Below are positions 9,082-16,807 of a stretch of 32,363 nucleotides of DNA, piece by piece. Each line of letters opens with the position of its first letter. The first letter of the stretch is position 1. The stretch comes from Gemmatimonadota bacterium. GTDB taxonomy: Bacteria; Gemmatimonadota; Gemmatimonadetes; Longimicrobiales; Gaopeijiaceae. The notes under the pieces were generated by a model. That model worked only from the letters and a program-made list of their open reading frames with translations, did not search any database and was not told where the DNA came from. The stretch spans positions 1-32,363 of the forward strand of contig JADFNK010000027.1 in assembly GCA_022563405.1 (NCBI GenBank), read 5' to 3'. A program made the position numbers and the translations under genes.

Positions 9082-10519
9082 CGGGTTCTCCAAGGCGTTC
9101 ATTGGCACCGGCTTGCAGGCGCGCCAAGGCCGGCTCTACCCACTCGGCCAGGAAGCGGTCCACCTGTTGCGGAGCCCGCCCGACGAATCGCGCGGGATCG
9201 ACGATCTCAACCAGTTGCTCCAGGTCCATGCCGAAGGCCTCATCGTCCGCGATCCGCTCCAGCAGGTCGGCGCGGCCCCCCTCGATTTTCATGCGGCCGG
9301 CGGAGGCCATGGCATGCTGCCGGATTCGCTCATGCAATTCCTGGCGGTCCCCTCCGGAGGCCGATGCGCGCATGAGGATCATCTCGGAAGCCATGAACGG
9401 AAGGTGCTCCTCCAGGTTCCTTCCGATCACCTGTGGGTGCACCACGAGCCCTGACGACACGTTTTCCACCAGGACCAGAATCCCATCCAACGTGAGGTAT
9501 GAGTCCGGGATCGAGAGTCTCCGGTTGGCCGAATCATCCAGCGTGCGCTCGAGCCATTGCGTGGCGACCGTAAAGAGAGGGTCCTGGGCAAGAACGATCA
9601 CATGGCGTGCCATGGCGCAGATACGCTCGGCTCGCATCGGGTTCCTCTTGTAGGGCATGGCTGACGAGCCGATCTGTTCCTCTTCGAACGGCTCCTCGAT
9701 CTCCCGGAGGTGGGCGAGAAGGCGTAGGTCGTTGCCCATTTTGGACGCCGAGGAAGCCACGTTCGCGAGTGTCCCGAGGATCTGGGCGTCCACCTTTCTC
9801 GTGTAGGTCTGGCCGGTAACGCCGTAACGCTCTCCGAAACCCATACGCTGCGCCACGTCGTCGTCGAGCGCGTCCACCTTTTCGTGATCCCCCTCGAACA
9901 ACTCGAGGAACGAGGCCTGCGTTCCGGTCGTGCCCTGTACACCCCTGAAACGTAGCTTCTCCAGACGAAAATCGATGTCTTCAATATCGAGAAGGAAGTC
10001 TTGCAACCAAAGGGTCGCCCGCTTCCCGACCGTCGTGGGTTGCGCGGGCTGAAAGTGGGTGAATCCGAGTGTGGGTAGATCACGATAGTCGGCCGCGAAT
10101 TTGGCCAGGCGTGAGATACATCGGATCAGCCGGTCTCGAATCAGGGTGAGTGCCTCCCGGTGAAGAATGAGATCCGTGTTGTCCCCGACGAACGCACTCG
10201 TAGCGCCAAGGTGGATGATCCCCCGTGCGGCGGGCGCCACATCTCCGAAAAGATGTATGTGGGCCATCACGTCATGGCGGAACCGCTGTTCGTACTCAGC
10301 CGCCTTGGTGAAGTCGATTTCGTCGAGGCCACTTCGCATTTCGTCGAGCGCCTGTTGCGGAATCGACAGCCCCAGCTCGTGCTGTGCCGCGGCGAGGGCC
10401 AACCACAAACGCCTCCAGGTTCCGTAGCGATTTGCCGGTGCGAAGATGGCCTGCATCTCCTTGGACGCGTATCGCTCCCCGAGAGGATGGCTGTAGCGGT
10501 CCGTTCCCGGCTCAGCCAC
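9068..10519 (-). CDS. purB: Adenylosuccinate lyase
   Basis: Fumarase-superfamily lyase that acts twice in purine synthesis, splitting SAICAR to AICAR and adenylosuccinate to AMP. The signature GSSAMPYKRNPMRAE carries the mobile catalytic loop. LGATSAFVGDNTDL and GFTHFQPAQPTTVGKR supply the other active-site blocks. The 483-residue length and the HPLGERYASKEM start resemble the animal-type ADSL branch more than the ~430-residue Bacillus form. GTG 10519 is chosen over a TTG at 10549 because AGGAG sits four bases before it. It overlaps the protease gene stop by eight bases. purD, purN, purM, purE and purH are not in this window. Confidence 0.94.
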   Translation of the reverse strand: MAEPGTDRYSHPLGERYASKEMQAIFAPANRYGTWRRLWLALAAAQHELGLSIPQQALDEMRSGLDEIDFTKAAEYEQRFRHDVMAHIHLFGDVAPAARGIIHLGATSAFVGDNTDLILHREALTLIRDRLIRCISRLAKFAADYRDLPTLGFTHFQPAQPTTVGKRATLWLQDFLLDIEDIDFRLEKLRFRGVQGTTGTQASFLELFEGDHEKVDALDDDVAQRMGFGERYGVTGQTYTRKVDAQILGTLANVASSASKMGNDLRLLAHLREIEEPFEEEQIGSSAMPYKRNPMRAERICAMARHVIVLAQDPLFTVATQWLERTLDDSANRRLSIPDSYLTLDGILVLVENVSSGLVVHPQVIGRNLEEHLPFMASEMILMRASASGGDRQELHERIRQHAMASAGRMKIEGGRADLLERIADDEAFGMDLEQLVEIVDPARFVGRAPQQVDRFLAEWVEPALARLQAGANERLGEPDVRV

Positions 10520-11978
10520 GGCCTCTCCTGAAAATGAGGCGTCGCACAATCACTTCGCCCTTCCGTTCGATATAGACCGCGACGTTCCCGGACGCTCGGC
10601 GGAGGACTTCCGCGGCCTGCTCCGCCGACTCGATCAGCTGATGTTCGATCTGAAGGATCACGTCCCCGGCGCGAAAACCGATCCGGCCCTCCAGGTCGGG
10701 CTCGATGTGCACGATGAGGGCTCCGGTCTCATAGCCAAGACTCCGTTCGGCCCGAATGCTTGGAGTGACGGTGATCAACTCCATCTGTTCAAGGGCGGTG
10801 ACACGGTCCGCGGAGATGGACGGTAGCGCCTCCGACACGAGCGTCACCGAACCTGGCCGTCCCTCGATTCCCAGCGCGATGGACTCACCCTCCTCGAGGT
10901 CCAGGATCAAGGACTCGAAGTCCAACAAGGTGCGGAGCGCTCTTCCGTTGGCCGTGACCACACGGTCGCCTTCGGAGATCTCCGCGCGCGCCGCCGGCGA
11001 AGACGGGGACACGCTCGATACGGTAATGCCGTGGGTCCTGCCCCAAATATCTTCTGCGCCCGCGTCCACCTCGAAACCGAGCCAGAACCGCTCGACCTCT
11101 CCCGAAGCGATGAGCGAATTGGCCACCCGGATCGCACGGTCGATCGGTATGGCGAAGCCGAGCCCTTCGCTCCCTCCGCTGCGCGAAAAGATAGAACTGT
11201 TCACGCCGATGACCTCACCGGCGGAGTTCACCAAAGGTCCACCCGAGTTGCCGGGATTGATGGAGGCGTCGGTCTGGATCATCCCCAGGTAAACCACCCG
11301 GTCCTCGTCATCCGGAATGATGTGGCGCCCCGTTCCGCTGATCACGCCCGCCGTCACCGAGGGTTCCGAATTGGAGAACAGGTTACCGAACGGGTTGCCG
11401 ATCGCCAGCGACCACTCTCCGATGAGCAGTCCCTCTGAAGTACCCAGGGGTGCCACGGGCAAGTCGGTTCCCCGGATCCTGAGTACCGCCACGTCGGTGA
11501 GTTGGTCCGTCCCGACCAGCTCGGCCTCGAAGTCCCGACCGTCTGGGAGCGTAACCATGATCCGCTCGGCGTCCCGAACCACGTGATCGTTGGTGAGGAT
11601 CACCCCGTCGTCACTGACGATGAACCCGGATCCCAAGCCGCGACCGCGTCGAGTGCGAGGCATGGGGAAGGGGTCGAAGAAGGACGACCTCGGCTGGAAC
11701 TGCTCCGTGCGAATCACGTTGACGCTCACGACGGCGGGCGCCACCCGGGCCGCCGCCGCGACGATGGCGGTGTTTCTGGAACCGAAGATCTCTTCCCCTC
11801 GGGGCCGTCGCGGAGGGGGCGCAGTCCGCCGGACGAGCGGAGGCGGCTGGACCGCCGTCTCCGTGGCGGGCGCCGAGTCGACAACATCGTCGCTTCCGTC
11901 GCCTCCGTCGCAGGCCCCGAGGGGGACCGCCACGGCTGCGACCCAAAACAACATCGCTCTGAACTTGCTGGGACTCAT
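10512..11978 (-). CDS. HtrA/DegP-family serine protease, predicted lipoprotein with two PDZ domains
   Basis: Extracytoplasmic quality-control protease of the trypsin-like HtrA family. A signal peptide with lipobox VPLGAC ends at Cys23 and is followed by an acidic then proline/arginine-rich linker to about residue 62, so the mature protein is probably lipid-anchored. The catalytic triad is His132 (LTNDHV), Asp162 (QLTDVAVL) and Ser245 (NPGNSGGP). PDZ1 spans roughly 285-375 (SVSPSSPAARAEISEGDRV) and PDZ2 roughly 395-480 (GFRAGDVILQIE). ATG 11978 gives 488 residues; GTG 11984 would add two. No ribosome site is evident, and near copies of the start segment lie just upstream. DegQ/DegS-like roles are possible; the exact subtype cannot be set. 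It shares an operon with metabolic genes. Confidence 0.92.
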   Translation of the reverse strand: MSPSKFRAMLFWVAAVAVPLGACDGGDGSDDVVDSAPATETAVQPPPLVRRTAPPPRRPRGEEIFGSRNTAIVAAAARVAPAVVSVNVIRTEQFQPRSSFFDPFPMPRTRRGRGLGSGFIVSDDGVILTNDHVVRDAERIMVTLPDGRDFEAELVGTDQLTDVAVLRIRGTDLPVAPLGTSEGLLIGEWSLAIGNPFGNLFSNSEPSVTAGVISGTGRHIIPDDEDRVVYLGMIQTDASINPGNSGGPLVNSAGEVIGVNSSIFSRSGGSEGLGFAIPIDRAIRVANSLIASGEVERFWLGFEVDAGAEDIWGRTHGITVSSVSPSSPAARAEISEGDRVVTANGRALRTLLDFESLILDLEEGESIALGIEGRPGSVTLVSEALPSISADRVTALEQMELITVTPSIRAERSLGYETGALIVHIEPDLEGRIGFRAGDVILQIEHQLIESAEQAAEVLRRASGNVAVYIERKGEVIVRRLIFRRGRG

Positions 11979-12021
11979 AGTCACTGGGACTCATCATCGG
12001 GTGCGGGGACTCATCATCGGG
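11968..12021 (-). repeat. Repeated copies of the htrA start-codon segment
   Basis: On the coding (minus) strand ATGAGTCCCAG occurs at 11978-11968 (the predicted start) and again at 11994-11984. A third ATGAGTCCC lies at 12014-12006. The two upstream copies share the 16-bp CCCGATGATGAGTCCC with a 20-bp period. The 12014 copy is in frame but meets TGA after six codons; the 11994 copy is out of frame. These upstream ATGs are probable decoys left by local duplication. Confidence 0.7.
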
Positions 12022-12069
12022 GCCGGCAAGGGTTCGCCATTGTCGGCTAGAGGTCCGCCTCAACAGGTC

Positions 12070-12726
12070 TCATAGTTCCCTCCCGAGGGATTTCCAATCC
12101 GCCATGAAGCCCTCGAGGCCCCTGTCCGTCAAGGGATGCTCCAACAACTGATACAGCACTTTAGGCGGTAACGTGCCGCAGTCCGCTCCGAGCAAGAGGG
12201 CCTGAACCATGTGCTGAGGATGTCGGATCGACGCGGCCAGAATTTCCGTCTCGATGTCGTAATTGTCGTAAATCTGGCGAATCTGGCTGATCAACTCCAT
12301 TCCGTCCCCCGCCACGTCGTCGATCCGGCCGATGAACGGTGAGATGTACGTCGCTCCCGCTTTGGCGGCGAGGTGAGCCTGGGTGGGCGAAAAACAGAGC
12401 GTCACATTCACACGGATGTCGTCGTTGGTCAGCGTGCGGCATGCACGAAGTCCCGCCTCGGTGAGCGGGACCTTGATCACGATGTTGTCGTGAATCTTTG
12501 CCAGGCGCCGGCCCTGTTCGATCATACCCTCGGCGTCCAGCACCACGACCTCAGCGCTCACGGGTCCGTCCACGGCCTCGCAGATCTCGAGAAACAGTTC
12601 CGCCGGCTCACGCTCTGCCCCTAACTTCGCCATGAGTGACGGATTGGTCGTCACGCCGTCGATCAGGCCGGCTTCCGTGGCGCGGCGGATCTCTGCGATG
12701 TCCGCGGTATCGAGAAAGATTTTCAT
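12070..12726 (-). CDS. tal: Small transaldolase (MipB/TalC/fructose-6-phosphate aldolase family)
   Basis: Cytosolic Schiff-base aldolase of the short (~215-residue) transaldolase family. It acts either as a pentose-phosphate transaldolase or as a fructose-6-phosphate aldolase. The start MKIFLDTADIAEIRRA and VTTNPSLMAK are diagnostic. Lys85 in NIVIKVPLT is the Schiff-base lysine. NVTLCFSPTQA and YISPFIGRIDD complete the barrel. The 218-residue length from ATG 12726 is normal; in-frame sequence upstream lies inside truA and is unrelated. The start is four bases after the truA stop, so coupling is likely. Sequence reading alone does not separate transaldolase from F6P aldolase activity. Confidence 0.92.
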   Translation of the reverse strand: MKIFLDTADIAEIRRATEAGLIDGVTTNPSLMAKLGAEREPAELFLEICEAVDGPVSAEVVVLDAEGMIEQGRRLAKIHDNIVIKVPLTEAGLRACRTLTNDDIRVNVTLCFSPTQAHLAAKAGATYISPFIGRIDDVAGDGMELISQIRQIYDNYDIETEILAASIRHPQHMVQALLLGADCGTLPPKVLYQLLEHPLTDRGLEGFMADWKSLGREL

Positions 12727-12730
12727 TGAT

Positions 12731-13543
12731 TCACTTATTCGTGGATGAAGGGGACGGGACCGAGGGTGGAGCCGACGATGGGGCTGGATAGGTAACGTGG
12801 TGGAGAAATAGACCGGTCGGAGGAGCGGGGGGGGAAGTCCGAAGGTCACTCTCGGGCTCTTTGAGAAGACTCGGGAGGTCCTCGAGGGGGCGCTTGCCTC
12901 CTGCGATGTCTACCATCGTTCCGACCAAATACCGAACCATATGATGCAGGAAGCGGTCGGCGGTGATCCGCAACGTGAGCCCGAGGTCTTCCCAGGGTTC
13001 CCAAAGGGACTCGTGTACCGTACACCGGTCTCCTCTCTCGGGCTGGCCCGACTTTCTAAAAGCCTTGAAGGAATACTCGCCCACGATCATTCCCGCGGCA
13101 CTCTCGAGAAGCCCAGTCTCCAAGGGCTTGGCGAACGGCCAGCACCAGTTGCGGTGAAAGGGGGACCAGGCCTCTGCAGAAAGGCCGAGACGGTACAGAT
13201 ACGTGCGGCTTACCGCATCGTAACGCGGATGGAAACCCGGGGAGGCGGGCTCTACACTCTTGATCCAGATGTCGTTCGGCAGCACAGCGGACAAGGCCTT
13301 CTCGAGCTTTTCGGGTTGCCACGTGTCTGGAAGGGACGCGACCGCCACTTGGCCGGTCGCGTGCACCCCGCGGTCGGTTCTTCCCGATCCGATCACCGGG
13401 CGATGGGTACTCGTGAGCTGCTCCAGGGCCGCCTCCAGCTCCCCTTGAACCGTGCGCTCCTCGGGCTGGATTTGCCAGCCGTGGAAGGCGGATCCATCAT
13501 ATTGGAGAATCAACTTGAGGCGATTGTCCTTGACGGCGTTCAC
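12731..13543 (-). CDS. truA: tRNA pseudouridine(38-40) synthase TruA
   Basis: Converts uridines 38-40 in the tRNA anticodon stem to pseudouridine. The catalytic Asp57 is in GSGRTDRGVHATGQVA. LKLILQYDGSAFHGWQ opens the fold and FLHHMVRYLVGTM is the conserved C-terminal block. The last ~25 residues, rich in proline and serine, extend past the usual end. GTG 13543 (270 residues) is chosen; TTG 13567 would add eight residues and abut trpD. Neither start has a visible Shine-Dalgarno sequence. It is the first gene of the eleven-gene minus-strand run. Its promoter must lie in the very short gap or inside the start of trpD. Confidence 0.94.
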   Translation of the reverse strand: MNAVKDNRLKLILQYDGSAFHGWQIQPEERTVQGELEAALEQLTSTHRPVIGSGRTDRGVHATGQVAVASLPDTWQPEKLEKALSAVLPNDIWIKSVEPASPGFHPRYDAVSRTYLYRLGLSAEAWSPFHRNWCWPFAKPLETGLLESAAGMIVGEYSFKAFRKSGQPERGDRCTVHESLWEPWEDLGLTLRITADRFLHHMVRYLVGTMVDIAGGKRPLEDLPSLLKEPESDLRTSPPAPPTGLFLHHVTYPAPSSAPPSVPSPSSTNK

Positions 13544-13569
13544 GTCTGAAAGGTAGGTGGGGTGCAAGA

Positions 13570-14640
13570 GTGAGTCAAAATTCTACTTCTCCGCTGGAGC
13601 CCTTCGACCTCCGAGCCGTGCTCCACAAGGCCGCCGGAGGCGAGGATCTCACCGCATTTGAAGCCGAGTTCGCGTTCGACGTTTTCATGGAGGGCGAGGC
13701 GTCACCGGTACAAATGGCCGCCCTCCTTACCGCACTTCGAGTAAAGGGAGTTACTCCCGGCGAGGTGGCTGGCGGCGTGAGGGCGCTCCGAAAGGCCATG
13801 ATTCCGATTCACTCGGGCTCACCCGACGAGTTGGTCGATACTTGCGGGACCGGCGGTGGAGCCGTGACCACCTTCAACATTTCGACGGCTGCGGCCCTCG
13901 TGGCTCGTGGTGCGGGCGCACGGATCGCGAAACACGGGAACCGCTCGTTCACATCCCGGAGCGGGAGCGCCGACGTGCTCGAGGCGCTAGACGTCCGCAT
14001 TGAGCTCAGCCCGGAGGAGATGGCTCGGGTCCTCGAAGAGACCGGTCTGGTTTTTATGTTCGCGCCGTTGCTGCATCCTGCGATGCGCCATCTGGGGCCG
14101 GTCCGCCGGGAGTTGGGTTTCCAGACGATCATGAACCTCCTCGGTCCGTTGACCAACCCGGCCGGTGTGCGCAGGCAGTTGGTCGGGGTCGCCGATCCTG
14201 CGCTGGTTCCGCTCGTCGTCGAGGCGTTGAGAGAGCTCGGTCATATCCGCGCGCTCGTCGTACACGGCAAGGCCGGGCTCGACGAGTTGAGTCCGATGGG
14301 ACCGACTGATGTGGCCGAGCTCGATGATGGGGTCGTGACCCAGCGGACCGTGCGGCCTGAAGACTTCGGGTTGGAACCCTGCTCTGCGGAGGAACTGGCG
14401 GGCGGGGAGCCAGAGGACAATGCGGGGATCATTCTGAGTGTGTTGGAAGGCGAGAAGCAGGGAGGAGCCCGAACCGCGGTCCTCATGAACGCCGGTGGAG
14501 CGCTCTACGTGGCGGGCATTTCAGACACGCTGGAAGAGGGTGCTGAGGCCGCCGCCGCAGCCATCGACGACGGCAGTGCGCTGGACGCGCTCGAGAGCCT
14601 GCGAGAGGCCACGCAGGGTACTGCTTCCGCAGGCCTCTAA
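13570..14640 (+). CDS. trpD: Anthranilate phosphoribosyltransferase
   Basis: Second step of tryptophan synthesis: transfers phosphoribose from PRPP to anthranilate. The PRPP/Mg loop DTCGTGGG is at residues 90-97, followed by FNIST (102-106) and AKHGNRSFTSRSGSADVLEAL. The anthranilate region LHPAMRHLGPVRRELGFQTIMNLLGPLTNPAG is intact. The 356 residues are normal. The GTG start at 13570 has only a weak G-rich ribosome site and lies 26 bp from truA, divergently transcribed. The gene is not fused to a TrpG glutaminase, and trpE/trpG are not adjacent. Its TAA stop overlaps the lexA stop from the other strand by four bases. Confidence 0.96.
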   Translation: MSQNSTSPLEPFDLRAVLHKAAGGEDLTAFEAEFAFDVFMEGEASPVQMAALLTALRVKGVTPGEVAGGVRALRKAMIPIHSGSPDELVDTCGTGGGAVTTFNISTAAALVARGAGARIAKHGNRSFTSRSGSADVLEALDVRIELSPEEMARVLEETGLVFMFAPLLHPAMRHLGPVRRELGFQTIMNLLGPLTNPAGVRRQLVGVADPALVPLVVEALRELGHIRALVVHGKAGLDELSPMGPTDVAELDDGVVTQRTVRPEDFGLEPCSAEELAGGEPEDNAGIILSVLEGEKQGGARTAVLMNAGGALYVAGISDTLEEGAEAAAAAIDDGSALDALESLREATQGTASAGL

Positions 14641-15245
14641 TATTTCCGGATGACCCCCACGACCACGCCCTGGATCTGCACATTGCTCGCATCCTCGACG
14701 ATCGGGGGCATGGAGGGGTTCGCCGGCTGAAGCCGAATCCGGCCGTCCGGTTCCCTGTACAACTTCTTCAGCGTCGCCGAATCGCCACCTACGAGCGCGA
14801 CAACCATCTGCCCGTCCTCAGCGGTCTCCTGAGAGCTCACCACGATGTAGTCACCGTCCCGGATCTGCTCATCGATCATCGACTCACCTTCGACCCGTAA
14901 CACGAAGCTCTCCCCTCCAGACCGTACCATATCCGGCGGCACGGCGATCGTCTCCTGTTGCTCGATCACTTCGATGGGCTGTCCAGCGGCCACGGCGCCG
15001 AGAAGCGGCAGTTCGGTAACGTTTGTGCCAAAGGTCGCGCCGACCAACTCGATGGAGCGGCTCTCGTTGTAGGCCTTCCGGATATAGCCCTTGCGCTCCA
15101 AATTGCTCAGGTGCTCGTGCACAGTCGCCAAGGAGGAGTACCCGAACGCGTCGGCGATCTCTTCGAAGCTCGGGGCGTACCCATGTTTTTCGATGAAGCT
15201 CCCAACGTGGTCGAGGATTTCTTTTTGTCGTTTAGTCAGGGGCAT
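14637..15245 (-). CDS. lexA: LexA repressor
   Basis: SOS-response repressor with RecA-stimulated self-cleavage. The N-terminal winged helix has KRQKEILDHVGSFIEKHGYAPSFEEIADAFG and ATVHEHLSNLERKGYI. The cleavage bond is Ala87-Gly88 in AVAAGQPI. The catalytic pair is Ser122 (GESMID) and Lys160 (SATLKKLY). ATG 15245 gives 202 residues, the usual length, with AGAGG seven bases upstream; longer in-frame starts are not supported. It is transcribed away from trpC and converges on trpD, with overlapping stop codons (lexA TAG, trpD TAA). A candidate LexA operator lies in the lexA/trpC gap, which would give self-repression. Confidence 0.95.
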   Translation of the reverse strand: MPLTKRQKEILDHVGSFIEKHGYAPSFEEIADAFGYSSLATVHEHLSNLERKGYIRKAYNESRSIELVGATFGTNVTELPLLGAVAAGQPIEVIEQQETIAVPPDMVRSGGESFVLRVEGESMIDEQIRDGDYIVVSSQETAEDGQMVVALVGGDSATLKKLYREPDGRIRLQPANPSMPPIVEDASNVQIQGVVVGVIRKY

Positions 15246-15283
15246 ATCGACAACCTCTGTGAGATGGAAACCCGAATAGGACC

Positions 15284-15297
15284 CGAACAAAGGTTAC
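15284..15297. promoter_or_regulatory. Candidate LexA (SOS) operator
   Basis: CGAACAAAGGTTAC matches the Bacillus/Actinobacteria SOS pattern CGAAC-N4-GTTCG at eight of ten fixed positions. It lies in the 68-bp gap between divergent lexA and trpC, 39 bp before the lexA ATG and 16 bp before the trpC ATG, as expected for autoregulation. The right half falls in an 11-bp tandem repeat. The LexA motif of this phylum is not assumed known. Confidence 0.5.
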
Positions 15298-15311
15298 CCG
15301 AAGGTTGCCCG
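15290..15311 (+). repeat. 11-bp tandem repeat before trpC
   Basis: AAGGTTACCCG (15290-15300) and AAGGTTGCCCG (15301-15311) are adjacent and differ at one base. The second copy abuts AAATG, which contains the trpC start, and its AAGG serves as a weak ribosome site. CCCGAA occurs four times in the intergenic region. Confidence 0.75.
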
Positions 15312-15313
15312 AA

Positions 15314-16141
15314 ATGCAAGACCGTATAGCCGACGACATCCTCCAGCGCATCGTCGAGACCAAACGGGCAGAAGTCGGGGTATTGAGGCGAGACCTTTCG
15401 GGACTCCGGGATCGAGCCGAGCATGCGTCTCGCGCGAGAGATTTTATCGGCTCGCTCCAGGGCGGACATGGGGTGGCGATCATCGCTGAGATCAAGCGGC
15501 GTTCGCCGGGCGCCGGCGAGATCCGTGCGGATCTCGATCCCCTTAGCCTCGGACCCAGCTATGAAACGGGAGGGGCCGCCGCGCTCAGCGTTCTCACGGA
15601 TGCGGAGTATTTCGGTGGTTCCCTCGGGGACCTGGCCGGCGTGCGCGGTCTCGTGAAGATTCCCGTGCTTCGGAAGGACTTCGTCATCGACGAGTCGCAG
15701 GTGTATGAAGCGAGAGGGGCGGGTGCGGATGCGATTCTACTCATCGTCCGCATCCTGGACGAGGGGAGGCTTCGTTCCTTGAGGATACTTGCCGAAGAGC
15801 TCGGAATGTGCGCACTCGTGGAGGCCCATGACGGGCCCGAAGTGGAGCGCGGCCTCGCAGCGGGCGCACAGCTCCTCGGCATCAACAATCGAAACCTCCG
15901 GACGTTCGAAACGCGGATCGATGTGACCCTCGCGTTGGCGGCTCAGGTCCCGCCCGGCGTAGTGCTCGTGTCCGAAAGCGGGATTCACACTCCGGCCGAT
16001 GTCCGTAGCGTAGGAGACAGCGGAGTGGATGCTGTACTCGTGGGTGAATCCCTCCTTCGCCAGGAAGATCCCGGAGCCGGCGTGACCTCCTTGGTAGGGC
16101 AGCGAAAGACTCAGCGGATGCACCTTCCGGGATCGAAATGA
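15314..16141 (+). CDS. trpC: Indole-3-glycerol phosphate synthase
   Basis: Cyclises CdRP to indole-3-glycerol phosphate (TIM barrel). Lys61 lies in IIAEIKRRSPGAGEI, a second key lysine in IPVLRKDFVIDE, the catalytic Glu in CALVEAHD, then GINNRNLRTFE and the phosphate-binding ends VLVSESGIHTPADV and AVLVGESLLR. The family blocks are complete and in order. ATG 15314 gives 275 residues; TTG 15305 would add three. The TGA stop at 16139-16141 is inside a 20-bp tandem duplication shared with the trpF start. Not fused to trpF, unlike E. coli. Confidence 0.96.
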   Translation: MQDRIADDILQRIVETKRAEVGVLRRDLSGLRDRAEHASRARDFIGSLQGGHGVAIIAEIKRRSPGAGEIRADLDPLSLGPSYETGGAAALSVLTDAEYFGGSLGDLAGVRGLVKIPVLRKDFVIDESQVYEARGAGADAILLIVRILDEGRLRSLRILAEELGMCALVEAHDGPEVERGLAAGAQLLGINNRNLRTFETRIDVTLALAAQVPPGVVLVSESGIHTPADVRSVGDSGVDAVLVGESLLRQEDPGAGVTSLVGQRKTQRMHLPGSK

Positions 16142-16166
16142 GCTAACCGGGATCGAAATGAGCGAA
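16127..16166 (+). repeat. 20-bp tandem duplication at the trpC/trpF junction
   Basis: CCGGGATCGAAATGAGCTAA (16127-16146) is followed directly by CCGGGATCGAAATGAGCGAA (16147-16166), 19 of 20 identical. The first copy carries the trpC stop (TGA 16139-16141) and the second the trpF ATG (16158). Each copy contains ATGA, so one copy alone would form a 4-base stop/start overlap. The leftover ATG in copy one opens a two-codon frame ending in TAA. Confidence 0.9.
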
Positions 16167-16805
16167 CTCGCCGTCAAGATTTGTGGCATCACCACTGCGG
16201 AGGATGCCGTCGCTGCGCGGGAACTCGGGGCCGATTATCTGGGCCTGCACCTTTCCCAGGGGTTCCCGAGGAGCATTCTGCCCGACGAGGCCGTGGACAT
16301 CGGGCTTGTTGCCGAGGCTCGGCTGGTGGCGGTCCTCGTGGACGAATCGTTGGACGAGGCCGAGCGCATCGGCGAGTTGTCCGGCGCTTCTGTGATCCAG
16401 CTACACGGTGACGAGAACCGTGAGTATGCCGAGGAGTTGCGCCGTCGCGGTAAGTGGGCCATTTGGAAGGCTGTTCGGGTTCGAGACCCTGAAGATGTGA
16501 CGAGGGCCGTGGAGGCCCTGGGAACCTCGGTAGACGGCCTGCTCCTCGATGGGTGGCATCCCGACCGGCCCGGTGGTACTGGAGTAAGGTTCTCCTGGGA
16601 GGATGTGCGCCCGGCGAGGGATCACATTCCTTCCGACCTGAAGTTGATCGTCGCCGGGGGCCTCACACCTGGGAATGTGGCCGATGTGATCCACGCTCTT
16701 CGGCCCGACATCGTCGACGTCAGCTCCGGCGTGGAGCTGGACGTTCGCCGCAAGGATCCGGAGCTGATCAGAGCCTTCGTCCGTAACGCCCGCGGGGAGG
16801 AGTGA
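16158..16805 (+). CDS. trpF: Phosphoribosylanthranilate isomerase
   Basis: Amadori rearrangement of PRA to CdRP, placed before TrpC in the pathway. Cys9 in VKICGIT is the general base and Asp131 in [15 protein letters not shown] the general acid. [14 protein letters not shown] and DVSSGVE bind phosphate. The length of 215 residues is normal. One oddity is that the usual GFVF-x-SPR-like segment after strand two reads [14 protein letters not shown] here. The stop (16803-16805) overlaps a GTG at 16802 in the trpB frame, so trpF and trpB are closely coupled whichever trpB start is used. Confidence 0.95.
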   Translation: MSELAVKICGITTAEDAVAARELGADYLGLHLSQGFPRSILPDEAVDIGLVAEARLVAVLVDESLDEAERIGELSGASVIQLHGDENREYAEELRRRGKWAIWKAVRVRDPEDVTRAVEALGTSVDGLLLDGWHPDRPGGTGVRFSWEDVRPARDHIPSDLKLIVAGGLTPGNVADVIHALRPDIVDVSSGVELDVRRKDPELIRAFVRNARGEE

Positions 16806-16807
16806 CC

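Noticed and set aside
13530..13558. TTGACG plus GTAGGT as a trpD promoter
   Set aside because: The -10 match is poor and transcription would start almost at the GTG, leaving no leader.
13544..13569. A trp leader peptide or attenuator before trpD
   Set aside because: The gap to truA is only 26 bp; no tryptophan-rich short frame or paired stem-loops are visible.
15246..15313. Repeated CCCGAA units as a CRISPR or iteron array
   Set aside because: Units are too short and irregular, there are no spacers of constant length, and no cas or replication gene is nearby.
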